Shown here: positions 45,249-54,521 of the stretch, one piece after another
Numbering within the stretch: the first letter of the stretch is position 1
Layout: each line of letters starts with the position of its first letter
Source: Acaudatibacter sp963835495
GTDB lineage: Bacteria; Pseudomonadota; Alphaproteobacteria; Caulobacterales; Caulobacteraceae
Assembly: GCA_963835495.1 (NCBI GenBank)
Contig: CAWIFQ010000003.1
Coordinates: 1,798,001-1,862,000 of the forward strand
DNA: 64,000 bases
Reading direction: 5' to 3'
The notes under the pieces: generated by a model
Told to the model about the DNA's origin: nothing
Databases searched by the model: none
What the model saw: only the letters and a program-made list of their open reading frames with translations
Made by a program: the position numbers and the translations under genes

Positions 45249-47011
45249 CGCTCGTTCACTCCGAGCGCCGCCGTGTCCGGCGTGCGCTTGGGCCCCAAAT
45301 CGGACGTCACGATGACGCGGCGCACGCCGACGAACGGGGCGATGCGGTCGATCACCCGGCCGGCGACAGGCGCCGCAGTGAAGGCGCCGGTGGTGATCCC
45401 GCTGTCCGCGGCGTTGGCCTTGGGGGCGTCCATCATGATCAGCACCAGGTAGCGGTCGGCGTCGAGCGCGCCGTCGGTCGGGAAGATCGCGGCGAACGAG
45501 GCCAGGTTTGCGACGTTCTTGCCCTCCTGGTAGTGGCCCTTGACCAGTTTGGTCGCGGTGCCGGTCTTGCCGCCGACCCGCAGGCCGAGCGCGTCGGCCT
45601 TGGCGCCGGTGCCCTCGACGACGTTGAGCCGCATCAGATCGAGCATGGTGCGCGAGGTCTGAACCTGCAGCACCCGCCGGCCGGCCGCCGGCGCCTGGCC
45701 AGCCGCCAGCCGCTTCAGCGTCAGCGGCCGGTAGACGCCGCCGTTCAGAATCGAACTCATGCCGGTGGCGATCTGCAATGGCGTCACCGAGATCGAATGC
45801 CCGAACGACATCGAGGCGACGATATTGGGCGACATCAGCGACTTCGAGATCAGCGGATGGACCAACTCCACCAGCTCGCTCGGCGCCGCCTTCAGCAGGC
45901 CGAAGTCGCCCCAGTATCTGACCATGGTCGGCGCGCCGGCGAGCAGGCCAAGGCGCGCGGCGCCGATGTTGGATGAATGGGTGAAGACATGGGCCAGTGA
46001 GAGACTGGCGTCGCCGTGATCGAAGTCGTGGATGGTCTGGCCCGGCAGCACCAGCGGGGTCCTGACATCGAACATGGTGTCCGGCGTGGCGACGCCGGCG
46101 TCGATCCCCATCGCCAGGGTGAAGACCTTCATCACCGAGCCCGGCTCGTAGACCGTAGCGGCGGCGTGGTTGATCTGGTTGCGCGGATCGCCCTGCTGCG
46201 GATTGTTCGGGTCGTAGGCGGGATAGCTCGCCATCCCGAGTATCTCCCCGGTGCGGACGTTGACGACCATTCCGACCGCGTCGTCGGCCTGGTAGGCGCT
46301 GGCGGCGCTGTCGAGCTCGTTCTCCAGCGCGCCTTGGACCCGCAGGTCGAGCGAGAGCGCCAGCGGCGTCGAGCGGTCGTTGCGGATGGGACTGTCGAAC
46401 GCCTTCTCGGCGCCGGCCAGGCCACTGCCGTCCTTGGAGGTGAAGCCGATCACGTGGGCGGCGAGGGCGTCGAGCGGATAGTCGCGGCCGCTCTCTTCCT
46501 CGAACGTGACCCCTGGCAGACCGAGGTCGTGAATCTGGGCCTGCTGCTCGGCGGTCAGCGCGCCGATGACGAACTGACGCTTGTCGCCCGCCAGGATCGC
46601 GTCGAGCTTGGCCGGCTGGATCGACGGCAGCGCCCGCAAGAGCGCCGCGCGGACATAGTCCTTGCGGACCATATCGTCGCCGTCGACGTAGAGGCCGTAG
46701 TGCGGCATATCGAGCGCCAGGACGAGGCCGTTGCGATCGGTGAGTTCGGCCCGCGCGCCCGGCATCAGCGTCAAGGGTTCGGCGCCGCGGTTGAACGGCG
46801 AGAACAGCGCGACCTTGCCGGCGCCCAGCGCCAGGGTCACGAAGCCGGCGGCGAACAGCGCCAGCACGAAGAAGATGCGCAGGCGGGTGTCGTCCACCGC
46901 CTTCTCCGAGGCCCGTGAGCGCTCGAAGGCATGCTCGACCCACCATAGCCGGCGCATGATCCAGCGGCCGATCGGCGAGAACGGCCGGGCGATGGCGCCG
47001 CCGACGGTCAC
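45245..47011 (-). CDS. ftsI: Peptidoglycan transpeptidase FtsI (PBP3)
   Basis: This is the septal D,D-transpeptidase. The 588-aa protein has a short cytoplasmic N-terminus, one membrane helix (IFFVLALFAAGFVTLALGAG), a pedestal domain (ELTDRNGLVLALD, GRDYPLDALAAHVIGF), and a penicillin-binding domain with SxxK (EPGSVMK, Ser292), SxN (HSSNIGA) and KTG (VGGKTGTATK). The GTG start overlaps the ftsL stop (GTGA). Partner of FtsW. Confidence 0.95.
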   Translation of the reverse strand: MTVGGAIARPFSPIGRWIMRRLWWVEHAFERSRASEKAVDDTRLRIFFVLALFAAGFVTLALGAGKVALFSPFNRGAEPLTLMPGARAELTDRNGLVLALDMPHYGLYVDGDDMVRKDYVRAALLRALPSIQPAKLDAILAGDKRQFVIGALTAEQQAQIHDLGLPGVTFEEESGRDYPLDALAAHVIGFTSKDGSGLAGAEKAFDSPIRNDRSTPLALSLDLRVQGALENELDSAASAYQADDAVGMVVNVRTGEILGMASYPAYDPNNPQQGDPRNQINHAAATVYEPGSVMKVFTLAMGIDAGVATPDTMFDVRTPLVLPGQTIHDFDHGDASLSLAHVFTHSSNIGAARLGLLAGAPTMVRYWGDFGLLKAAPSELVELVHPLISKSLMSPNIVASMSFGHSISVTPLQIATGMSSILNGGVYRPLTLKRLAAGQAPAAGRRVLQVQTSRTMLDLMRLNVVEGTGAKADALGLRVGGKTGTATKLVKGHYQEGKNVANLASFAAIFPTDGALDADRYLVLIMMDAPKANAADSGITTGAFTAAPVAGRVIDRIAPFVGVRRVIVTSDLGPKRTPDTAALGVNER

Positions 47012-47340
47012 GGGTGGTCTCCCGGTCCGGCCACCTGGGGCAGCGCCTCCGGCGTCACTTCCTGCTTGGCGGCGATCGGGGCCAGATGGCCGAGACGGAT
47101 GGCGCGATCCTCGAGCCGCTTCGGGTTCTCCAGCCGGGTGACCTGATCCTGCAGCAGGCGCACGTCGTGGCGTTCGGCGACAATCTTGTCCTCGACATCG
47201 GCGATGTCGCTGCGCTCGGCGCCGGCGTTGGTCTTGAATGCATAGACGGTGAGGGCCAGCGCGAGGAAGATCACCAGGGCGGCCAGGTCCATGATCCGGA
47301 AGCCGCGCACCCGCTGAAACAGGATCGCCGAGACCTTCAT
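47008..47340 (-). CDS. ftsL: Cell division protein FtsL
   Basis: This small bitopic divisome protein has 110 aa: a short cytoplasmic part, a membrane helix (MDLAALVIFLALALTVYAF), and a periplasmic coiled coil (DIADVEDKIVAERHDVRLLQDQVTRLE). Weak sequence conservation is normal; identity rests on topology and position between rsmH and ftsI. Both ends overlap neighbours by 4 bases. Confidence 0.88.
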   Translation of the reverse strand: MKVSAILFQRVRGFRIMDLAALVIFLALALTVYAFKTNAGAERSDIADVEDKIVAERHDVRLLQDQVTRLENPKRLEDRAIRLGHLAPIAAKQEVTPEALPQVAGPGDHP

Positions 47341-48275
47341 GCCACGGCGCTCCAGACCGGAGCGGCCGTGCGGATGGCGGCGCGGAGCTTTGCGGAGCGG
47401 GCGCGAGGGTTGGCGGCGATCTCGGCTTCGCTTGGCGCTTTCACGCCGTTGAACAGCAGCTCGAAGCTCGGCGCCGGACCCTTGACCGCCGGCGGAAGGT
47501 GGCGGGACACGCCGGGGGTCCTGCCGGACCGCTCGGTCAGGAAGGCTTTGACGATGCGGTCCTCGAGCGAGTGGAAGGTGACCACCGCGAGGCGGCCGCC
47601 GGCCTTCAGCACCCGCTCGGCGGCCAGCAGTCCGGCTTCCAGTTCCTCGAGTTCGGCGTTCACCGCGATGCGCAGCGCCTGGAACACCCGCGTCGCCGGA
47701 TGGACCTTCGCGCCGCGGCGACCGCCCAGGACGCGCTCGACAAACTCCGCGAGATCCAGCGTCCGGGTGAAGGGCTGTTCGGTGCGCCGGCGATCGATCG
47801 CCGCGGCGATGCGCCGGCCCTGCGGCTCCTCGCCGAACACCCGGAAAATACGTGTCAGTTCGCTGACCGAGGCCTCGTTGACGACCTCCGCGGCCGTTGG
47901 CCCGTCTGCGCCCATCCTCATGTTCAACGGGCCGTCGCGCATGAAGGAAAAGCCGCGCTCGGCTTCGTCGAGCTGCATCGAGGAGACTCCCAGGTCGAGG
48001 GCGACGCCGTCGGCCGCCCCGTCGCCCAGCTCGGCCGCCATCGTCGAAAAACGATTCTCCACCATTCGAAACTGATCCGCGCCGGCCAGCGCCGAGACGA
48101 AGCGTCGCGCAGCCGGATCGCGGTCGAAAGCGACCACGGCGGCGCCCCGCTCCAGGAAAGCGCGGCTGTAGCCCCCCGCGCCGAAGGTCCCGTCGACGAT
48201 CAGCTTGCCAGGCGCGGGGTCCAGCGCGTCAAGCACCTCGGCCAGCAGAACGGGCGTGTGGGCCGGCTCACTCAT
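47337..48275 (-). CDS. rsmH: 16S rRNA m4C1402 methyltransferase RsmH
   Basis: This SAM-dependent enzyme (formerly MraW) N4-methylates C1402 of 16S rRNA. Motifs: HTPVLLAEVLDAL, DGTFGAGGYSRAFL (SAM loop), ALDLGVSSMQLDEAERGFSF, and LAVVTFHSLEDRIVKAFL near the C-terminus. It has 312 aa. The ATG overlaps the end of mraZ by 8 bases, and its stop overlaps ftsL (ATGA). Confidence 0.95.
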   Translation of the reverse strand: MSEPAHTPVLLAEVLDALDPAPGKLIVDGTFGAGGYSRAFLERGAAVVAFDRDPAARRFVSALAGADQFRMVENRFSTMAAELGDGAADGVALDLGVSSMQLDEAERGFSFMRDGPLNMRMGADGPTAAEVVNEASVSELTRIFRVFGEEPQGRRIAAAIDRRRTEQPFTRTLDLAEFVERVLGGRRGAKVHPATRVFQALRIAVNAELEELEAGLLAAERVLKAGGRLAVVTFHSLEDRIVKAFLTERSGRTPGVSRHLPPAVKGPAPSFELLFNGVKAPSEAEIAANPRARSAKLRAAIRTAAPVWSAVA

Positions 48276-48732
48276 TGGCGGCGATCGGCGCGGGCGAGCG
48301 CAGCTTGGCGCGGGCGATCAGCCCCTCGCGGGCCAGATCGCGCTGGCGCCTGGCCCATACCTGGTAGGCGTCGCGCGACCAGATCTGGAAGCGGTCGCGC
48401 AGGCCGACCAGCACCACCCAGTCGGTAAGGCCGAGCTGGTGGCAGAACGTTTCCGGCAGGGTGATGCGCCCGGCAGCGTCGAAGCTGAGCTGGACCATGC
48501 CGCCCATGATCGAGGTCTCCAGCGCGGTGCGTGTCGGATCCCCGAACGGGAACTCGTCGATCAGGGCGGCGTAGCTGTCAAACAGGGCCTTGCCGCCGCC
48601 CTCGATGCAGTCCGCCTCGATCGACGGAAAGCAGAACAGGCCGTCGAAAGGCGCGACCGTGGCGCGGAACTCCTGCGGCGCGACGATGCGCCGTTTTGAG
48701 TCCAACTGCTTCTCGAACGTCGAGATGAACAC
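48268..48732 (-). CDS. mraZ: Transcriptional regulator MraZ
   Basis: MraZ is the first gene of the dcw cluster and, where studied, binds repeats before its own operon. The 154-aa protein has two AbrB/SpoVT-like halves: EKQLDSKRRIVAPQEFRATV with LFCFPSIEADCIEGG, and VQLSFDAAGRITLPETFCHQLGL with VVLVGLRDRFQIWSRDAYQVW. The start is GTG at 48732. It is slightly longer than E. coli MraZ because of a C-terminal tail. Confidence 0.93.
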   Translation of the reverse strand: MFISTFEKQLDSKRRIVAPQEFRATVAPFDGLFCFPSIEADCIEGGGKALFDSYAALIDEFPFGDPTRTALETSIMGGMVQLSFDAAGRITLPETFCHQLGLTDWVVLVGLRDRFQIWSRDAYQVWARRQRDLAREGLIARAKLRSPAPIAANE

Positions 48733-48901
48733 CAGCCCCGCCCTACAAGACCAAGTGCGCCGACGGCTCCGACGGACCCGCCGCTCGCCCTTCCGATCGC
48801 ATCGCCACCCCCCGGGGAACGGTCGATCGGCCTATGGCGAGATGATTGGGTTAACACGGGATGAATTGGGACACAATGACACTCATTACCATTTTGGAGC
48901 T

Positions 48902-48954
48902 GAATCGGAGAGTCTTCGGCGACTCGAATAGTTAACGGCGCAAGGTTATCCACA
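48902..48954. promoter_or_regulatory. GANTC cluster and DnaA box upstream of mraZ
   Basis: Three GANTC sites (48902-48906, 48910-48914, 48921-48925) lie in 24 bases and are followed by TTATCCACA (48946-48954), an exact consensus DnaA box. They sit 170-222 bases upstream of the mraZ start, between the dcw cluster and rnpB. GANTC is the CcrM methylation target in Caulobacterales. Control of dcw or rnpB by DnaA, CcrM or GcrA is inferred only. Confidence 0.5.
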
Positions 48955-49017
48955 GAACATACAGGGAACTACTGCGGCGGAGACTCAGGGCGGCGCTGGG
49001 CGTCGGGTCGGGAGGCG

Positions 49018-49432
49018 GGCCAGACGGCCTGTAAGCCGGGTTCTGTGCCTTCCCGAAGGAAGCGACGATCATTCCTCTGGACCGCCCATCGCTGGACGGT
49101 TCTCGCGACCTACCCGGATCCCCGAAGCGCCGGCGACGGCGCCGCCCGCCGAAGACGCGAGAGCGCCTAAGGCGGACATGAGGACCCCTATTTGGTCTTG
49201 CTCCAGGCGGGGCTTGCCATGCCGTCCCGGTCACCCGGTCCGCGGTGGGCTCTTACCCCACCCTTTCACCCTTACCCGCCTTCGCCGAGGCGCACGCGGG
49301 CGGTTTGCTTTCTGTGGCGCTATCCCTGGGGTCGCCCCCGGCGGGCGTTACCCGCCGCCTTGTCACCGTGGAGCCCGGACTTTCCTCCCCCTCGCCGAAG
49401 CTCGAGGGCGACCGCCCGGCCGTCTGGCCCGG
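49018..49432 (-). ncRNA. rnpB: RNase P RNA, bacterial type A
   Basis: The ribozyme subunit of RNase P, which matures tRNA 5' ends. The 5' and 3' ends pair as a long P1 (GGGCCAGACGGCC with GGCCGTCTGGCCC). Conserved core elements are present in order: GAGGAAAGTCCGGGCTCC after a P3 stem, the ACAGAAA loop region, GGGTAAGGGTGAAAGGGTG, AAGAGCCCACCG, and the 3' universal AGAACCCGGCTTACAGGCC. Length about 415 nt is typical for alphaproteobacteria. End points are accurate to a few bases. Confidence 0.93.
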
Positions 49433-49461
49433 CGCGAAGGTGTGCAACAAAAGCGGCGTGG

Positions 49462-50184
49462 TCAACCCGCCGCAAGCCGCAGCAGGGCGATCAGCCGGGC
49501 TCGCGTCTCGCCATCCGCAACGCCGTCGACGCGTTCCTGGCGCCAGTGACGCTGGAAGGCGCGCACGATCGTGGCGGTGGCCGCGTCGTATCGGCCGCTC
49601 GGCGCACAGTCGTAGCCAAGCCGGGTCAGCCCGGCCTGAAAGGCGAAAACGCCAGGGCCATCGTCCCCCAGCGTCAGGGGCGCGCCAGGCGCCGCCGCGG
49701 GCTCGACCCAGAGACCGTGGCCAGCTTCGGCCAGCCGCTTCCAGGGGAACAGCTCGCCCGGATCCTCCTTGCGGTCCGGCGCGACGTCCGAGTGGCCGAG
49801 CAGCCGATCGTCGTCGATGCTCCAGCGCGAACGGACCTCGGCGAGGAGGTCGATGACGGCGCCGATCTGGGCGTCAGGGAACGGACGATAGCCGAACTCA
49901 TGGCCCGGATTGACGATCTCGACGCCGATCGAGCGGGCGTTGATGTCGGTCTCGCCGCGCCAGAACGACTTGCCGGCGTGCCAGGCGCGGCGTTCCTCGG
50001 CCACGAGGGCGAAGACGCCGCCGTCCTCCTCGACCAGGTAGTGAGCCGAGACCTTCGCCGCCGGGTCGCGCAGCCGGGTCAGCGCCGCCGCGCCGGTCGG
50101 CATGCCGGTGTAGTGCAGCACGATCATGTCCGGCGGACCGGTGCGGGCGTCGAAGTTCGGCGACGGGGCCGGGATCGTCTTCAT
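49462..50184 (-). CDS. N-acetylmuramoyl-L-alanine amidase, AmpD type with PG-binding domain
   Basis: This zinc amidase cleaves MurNAc-L-Ala bonds. Zinc ligands are His24 (MIVLHYTGM), His131 (LLGHSDVAP) and Asp141 (KEDPGELF); Glu89 (GVEIVNPG) is in the active-site strand. A C-terminal peptidoglycan-binding domain follows (LGYDCAPSGRYDAATATIVRAFQ). There is no signal peptide in the 240 aa, so it acts in the cytoplasm on recycled anhydro-muropeptides, like AmpD/AmiD of related genera. The ATG overlaps the upstream membrane gene (ATGA). Confidence 0.88.
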   Translation of the reverse strand: MKTIPAPSPNFDARTGPPDMIVLHYTGMPTGAAALTRLRDPAAKVSAHYLVEEDGGVFALVAEERRAWHAGKSFWRGETDINARSIGVEIVNPGHEFGYRPFPDAQIGAVIDLLAEVRSRWSIDDDRLLGHSDVAPDRKEDPGELFPWKRLAEAGHGLWVEPAAAPGAPLTLGDDGPGVFAFQAGLTRLGYDCAPSGRYDAATATIVRAFQRHWRQERVDGVADGETRARLIALLRLAAG

Positions 50185-51041
50185 GTCGCGGCGGGCGGCG
50201 CGCGAAGCGCGGCGATGGCGCGGTAGGCGTAGGCCTGGCAGCCGCAGATCAGCGTCAGCGGCACCACCCAGACCACGGCGGTCAGGATGGCCAGGATCGC
50301 GACCAGCAGCCAGAGCACGACCCGCCGCAGCAAGGTCGGATCGTTCCAGCGGAGCACGGCTTCGGTCAGGGCCCCGAACACCAGACCGACAACCACCGAG
50401 ATCAACAGAAAGACCAGCACCTCGACGGCGACGATGACGTAGCTGAGCAACACCCGCCAGTAACGACCGCGGGCGAATCCCCAGTAGTCCGAAAACGGAA
50501 ATCCGCGCTCGAAGAAGGTCTGCACCGGCGCCAGCGACAGCCTGACGGCGATCCACATGTCGATCAGGATGGTGAGCACGAACCCGGTGAAGGCGATCAG
50601 GCGGTTGAGGCTCGGCAGCGCCTCGAAGATCGGGTTGAGCAGGACCAGCAGCAGGTAGGCCGGCACACCGCCCAGCGCCGCGAAGATGACCGTCTCCAGC
50701 GCGCTCAGGATGGCGATGCGGGCCTCGTCCGGGCCCAGCTTGAACAGGTGCCAGCCGTGCTCGCCAGGGCGCAGCACGGCGCGGTAGACCGTCGCCGTGG
50801 TCATGATCCAGAGCGCCAACACGGTCGGGGCCAGCACCACCGCGAGGGGTCCGTAGCGGCGGATGAGGCCGGCGCTGTCGGTCGAGTGCGCCGCGGTGGG
50901 CGAGCCGGTGGCCAGCCGGACGATGGCGATCATCGCCAGCGCGAAGGCCCATACAGCGATCCAGTACAGCACCGCCAGCGGCTCGCGCTTGATGACACGG
51001 AAGCCTTCCAGAGCGGCGTCGACGGATGAGAATCGGGTCAT
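50181..51041 (-). CDS. Multi-pass membrane protein, tandem paralogue 3
   Basis: This 286-aa protein has about six long hydrophobic helices. It starts with a soluble-helix plus helix pattern (SSVDAALEGFRVIKREPLAVLYWIAVWAF) that its two upstream neighbours share, and contains DYWGFARGRYWRVLLSYVIV, equivalent to their AWSLTKGRVG and SWSFTRGRVG. The family resembles the integral-membrane DUF/glycerophosphodiester-phosphodiesterase-like membrane domains; function unknown. Coupled to the amidase gene by ATGA. Confidence 0.7.
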   Translation of the reverse strand: MTRFSSVDAALEGFRVIKREPLAVLYWIAVWAFALAMIAIVRLATGSPTAAHSTDSAGLIRRYGPLAVVLAPTVLALWIMTTATVYRAVLRPGEHGWHLFKLGPDEARIAILSALETVIFAALGGVPAYLLLVLLNPIFEALPSLNRLIAFTGFVLTILIDMWIAVRLSLAPVQTFFERGFPFSDYWGFARGRYWRVLLSYVIVAVEVLVFLLISVVVGLVFGALTEAVLRWNDPTLLRRVVLWLLVAILAILTAVVWVVPLTLICGCQAYAYRAIAALRAPPAAT

Positions 51042-51103
51042 GGCGAGCCCGCTTGAGTCTCCCATGCACTGTGAACACGCAATAGCGGGCTCGCGCCTCC
51101 GGG

Positions 51104-52081
51104 TTAGGGCGCGACCGTCATCGGGGGAACGCTCGGCGGAACGGTCACCGCCGAGGGCGCCGCGGGCGGCGGCACGACGTCGCGATAGGCCCTGGCCCAC
51201 GGCGCGAAGAAGATCGCCATCGCGCAGCCTTGGACCGGTATCGTCAGCAGAGCGAGCAGGATGAGCGACGGCGCCAGCGTGATGATGATCTGCTGCGGCG
51301 GTGTCTGAGTGAAGAAGGTCTGCAGGTTGTTGAACCCGCCGGCCGCCATCCCCAGGGCCGCGGCGCCAAAGCCGATGAAGAGGGCCTCGATGACCACGCC
51401 CAGCATGAGGGCGACCAGCATCAGACAGATTCCGATCAAGACGATGCTGCCCACCCTGCCCTTGGTCAGCGACCAGGCGTCGAACAGGTGGAACTGTCCG
51501 TCGTCGACCATCATCGGCACCACGAATGCAAACCGTGCGGCGATATAGATCAGGCCGAACACCAGGATCAGGACGGCGATCGCGATCATGGCCGCCAGCG
51601 CGGCCCATTGATGCTGCAGCCCCAGGAAGACCCCGATGGCGGCGAAGGGGATGACGAAGATCATGATCGCCAGCACAAGGACAAAACCGGCGCCGAAGCT
51701 CAGGATCACCACGAACAGCTCGGGCGCGCCGACCCTCAGCGACGCGAAAGCCTTCCGCTCGGGATGCACGATCGAGCGGGTCACCGCGCAGAGGATGATG
51801 CTGCTGACGAACAGACCGACGAACTGCGCGATGTAGGCGACGCCCTGCACCAGGAACATGTGCGACATGACTTGGCGCACGTCCGCCGGCGATGGCTCCG
51901 CGCCGGAATGAGCCTTGCTGGAAATCTCCGCGACCAGCCCCAGCAGCACCGGCGCATAGATCGCCAGGAGCGCGACGACGAAGCCCACACGCAGCAAGCC
52001 CCAGACCAGCACCGAGATCGGGCGGCGTCCGATCAGTTGGAAGCCTGCGCCTATCGCCGAACCGACCGAGATTTCCGACAT
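51104..52081 (-). CDS. Multi-pass membrane protein, tandem paralogue 2
   Basis: The 325-aa protein shares layout with its neighbours: ISVGSAIGAGFQLIGRRPISVLVWGLLRVGF at the start, FHLFDAWSLTKGRVGSIVLIG in the middle, and IFFAPWARAYRDV near the end, followed by a Pro/Ala/Val-rich tail. About six helices. It lies 17 bases after paralogue 1, so the two are surely co-transcribed. No catalytic motif visible. Confidence 0.72.
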   Translation of the reverse strand: MSEISVGSAIGAGFQLIGRRPISVLVWGLLRVGFVVALLAIYAPVLLGLVAEISSKAHSGAEPSPADVRQVMSHMFLVQGVAYIAQFVGLFVSSIILCAVTRSIVHPERKAFASLRVGAPELFVVILSFGAGFVLVLAIMIFVIPFAAIGVFLGLQHQWAALAAMIAIAVLILVFGLIYIAARFAFVVPMMVDDGQFHLFDAWSLTKGRVGSIVLIGICLMLVALMLGVVIEALFIGFGAAALGMAAGGFNNLQTFFTQTPPQQIIITLAPSLILLALLTIPVQGCAMAIFFAPWARAYRDVVPPPAAPSAVTVPPSVPPMTVAP

Positions 52082-52098
52082 GGCCCCGTTAGTCTCCG

Positions 52099-53022
52099 TC
52101 AGCTGAATGTGGCCGCCAGCTCGCCGCCCTTGAGCTGCCTATAGACCTCGGGCCAGGGTGCGAAGAAGAGCGGGAAGAGCACGGTCGAGCCGATCCAGAT
52201 CAGCACGATGTAGAGCGCCACGAACGGCTGGACCTGGCTCCAGATCTGCGCCGGCGTCTGTTTGACGAAGGCCTCTGGGGTGATGGAGTTGGCGACCTGG
52301 AAGAACATCGGCACCCCGACGGCCAGGCCGATCCCAGCCAGGACCGTATAGATCGCGACGGCCACCGCCACCATCACCAGGCCGACCAGAAACAGGCGCC
52401 CAACCCGGCCACGCGTGAAGCTCCACGACTCGAACAGGCGGAACTTGCGATCGGCGAAGATCATCGGCGCGACCATGCAAAAGCGCAGACCGAGCCAGAT
52501 CGTCACCGACCAGGTCACCAGCTGGAACGGCAAGGTGACGAACGGCGCGACGTCGCGAGGCGCCATCGTCACGGCGAACACCGACATCAGGGCGACGGGC
52601 ACGGCCATCGCGGTCGAGACGATGCTGTAGAGGATGAACAGGATGAAGTTGGCCAGCATCAGCCACAGCTCGGCGCGACCGAACCGCAGATAGGCGAACG
52701 CGCCGGCCTCGGGCTCCATGACGGCGCGAACGACAGCCATGTTGATCACCGCGCCCAACGCCCAGAACAGCGTGATCATCAGGAAGTAGGCGCCGATGAT
52801 GCCGCCGAAGAAGCCGAGCAGCATCTGCAGCGACGGCGTCGAACCGCCACTCCGCATCGTCATCAACTTGCCCAGCACCTGGAAGAAAGCGCCCCCCAGG
52901 TAGACGACCAGTCCGCCGAGAATGCCCGCGTAGAGCAACGACCAGACCAGCGGCGCCCACGGCTTTCGGCGCAGGATACCGAACCCGGCGAACGCCGCCT
53001 GGGTGATCGCGATTTCCGCCAC
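52099..53022 (-). CDS. Multi-pass membrane protein, tandem paralogue 1
   Basis: The 307-aa protein begins at a GTG with GGGGAGGGG upstream: AEIAITQAAFAGFGILRRKPWAPLVWSLLY. The central RKFRLFESWSFTRGRVGRLFLVGLV and the end LFFAPWPEVYRQLKGGE match the neighbouring paralogue almost residue for residue in pattern. About six helices. The gene is first in the group and divergent from trmFO. Function unknown. Confidence 0.72.
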   Translation of the reverse strand: MAEIAITQAAFAGFGILRRKPWAPLVWSLLYAGILGGLVVYLGGAFFQVLGKLMTMRSGGSTPSLQMLLGFFGGIIGAYFLMITLFWALGAVINMAVVRAVMEPEAGAFAYLRFGRAELWLMLANFILFILYSIVSTAMAVPVALMSVFAVTMAPRDVAPFVTLPFQLVTWSVTIWLGLRFCMVAPMIFADRKFRLFESWSFTRGRVGRLFLVGLVMVAVAVAIYTVLAGIGLAVGVPMFFQVANSITPEAFVKQTPAQIWSQVQPFVALYIVLIWIGSTVLFPLFFAPWPEVYRQLKGGELAATFS

Positions 53023-53118
53023 CGCCCCTCCCCGCTCCCTCAAGCCAAGCCAGGATAGGCATATTCGGCCCGCCGGCGCCACTTCCGCGAGGGGAAGCCG
53101 CGGCGTAGGAGGTGGCGG

Positions 53119-54513
53119 ATGACCGATCGGACCATCCACATCGTCGGCGGCGGCCTCGCCGGCTCGGAAGCCGCCTGGCAGGCGGCCGAGGCGGGCGTCC
53201 AGGTCGTGCTGCACGAAATGCGGCCGCTGCGCGGCACCGACGCGCACCAGACCGACGGCCTGGCGGAGCTGGTCTGCTCCAACTCGTTCCGCGCCGACGA
53301 CTGGGAGGCCAACGCGGTCGGCCTGCTGCACGCCGAGATGCGCCAGTTGGGCTCGCTGATCATGCGCTGCGCCGACGCGCACCAGACCCCGGCCGGCGGC
53401 GCGTTGGCGGTCGATCGGGGTGGCTTCTCGCAAGCGGTGACGCGTGCCGTCGACGGCCATCCGCGGATCCGGGTCGAGCGCGGCGAGGTGGCCGGCCTGC
53501 CGCCCGCGGACTGGGCCAGCATCATCATCGCCACCGGCCCCCTCACCTCGCCGGCCCTGGCTCGGGGCATCGCCGCCCTGACCGGCGAAGCGGAGCTGTC
53601 GTTCTTCGACGCCATCGCGCCGATCGTCCACATCGAGACCATCGACATGGACATCGCCTGGCGCCAGTCACGCTACGACAAGGCCGGACCCGGCGGCGAC
53701 GCGGCCGCCTACATCAACTGCCCGATGGACAAGGCTCAGTACGAGGCCTTTGTCGACGCGCTGGTGGCCGGACCCAAGACCGAGTTCAAGGACTGGGAGC
53801 ACGTGCCCTACTTCGACGGCTGCCTGCCGATCGAGGTGATGGCCGAGCGGGGGCGCGAAACGCTGCGGTTCGGACCGATGAAGCCGGTGGGCCTCACCAA
53901 CCCACATCAGCCGGACGTGAAGGCCTTCGCGGTGGTGCAGCTGCGCCAGGACAATGCGCTCGGCACGCTGTGGAACATGGTCGGCTTCCAGACCAAGCTG
54001 AAGCACGGGGCGCAGAGCGAGATCTTCCGCACCATCCCGGGACTGGAGAAGGCGGCGTTCGCCAGGCTGGGCGGCCTGCACCGCAACACCTTCATCAACG
54101 CGCCGAAGCTGCTGGACGGCCAGCTGCGCTTAAGAGCCGATCCGCGGCTGCGCTTCGCCGGCCAGATCACCGGCGTCGAGGGTTACGTCGAGAGCGCCGC
54201 GATCGGCCTCATCGCGGGCCGCTTGGCGGCCGCCGAGGCGATTGGCCGGACGCTGAGCCCACCCCCGCCGACCACGGCGCTGGGCGCGCTCGTGGCCCAC
54301 ATCACCGGCGGACACCTGGCGCATGGCTCCGGGTCGTTCCAGCCGATGAACATCAACTACGGCCTGATGCCGCCGATCGACGCGCCGGCGCGGTGCGAAG
54401 ACGGCCGCAAGCTCGGCAAGCGCGACCGCACGCGCGCCAAGAAGCGGGCGATCGCAGACCGGGCGCTGGCCGACCTGGCCGGATGGTCGAGCCCCGTGGC
54501 CCAGGTCGCGTAG
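53119..54513 (+). CDS. trmFO: tRNA m5U54 methyltransferase TrmFO (folate/FAD)
   Basis: TrmFO methylates U54 in the tRNA T-loop using methylene-tetrahydrofolate and FAD. The 464-aa protein has the FAD-binding IHIVGGGLAGSEAAWQAAE motif at residue 6, LAELVCSNSFRAD, QTPAGGALAVDRGGFS, the PYFDGCLPIEVMAERGRETLRFGPMKPVGL stretch with the catalytic Cys, and HITGGHLAHGSGSFQPMNINYGL near the end. A GGAGG precedes the ATG. Normal length. Confidence 0.95.
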   Translation: MTDRTIHIVGGGLAGSEAAWQAAEAGVQVVLHEMRPLRGTDAHQTDGLAELVCSNSFRADDWEANAVGLLHAEMRQLGSLIMRCADAHQTPAGGALAVDRGGFSQAVTRAVDGHPRIRVERGEVAGLPPADWASIIIATGPLTSPALARGIAALTGEAELSFFDAIAPIVHIETIDMDIAWRQSRYDKAGPGGDAAAYINCPMDKAQYEAFVDALVAGPKTEFKDWEHVPYFDGCLPIEVMAERGRETLRFGPMKPVGLTNPHQPDVKAFAVVQLRQDNALGTLWNMVGFQTKLKHGAQSEIFRTIPGLEKAAFARLGGLHRNTFINAPKLLDGQLRLRADPRLRFAGQITGVEGYVESAAIGLIAGRLAAAEAIGRTLSPPPPTTALGALVAHITGGHLAHGSGSFQPMNINYGLMPPIDAPARCEDGRKLGKRDRTRAKKRAIADRALADLAGWSSPVAQVA

Positions 54514-54521
54514 GTCCGGCA

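Noticed and set aside
48851..48936. Two lone TTAAC half-sites upstream of mraZ
   Set aside because: Neither has a partner half at seven bases, so they are not CtrA boxes.
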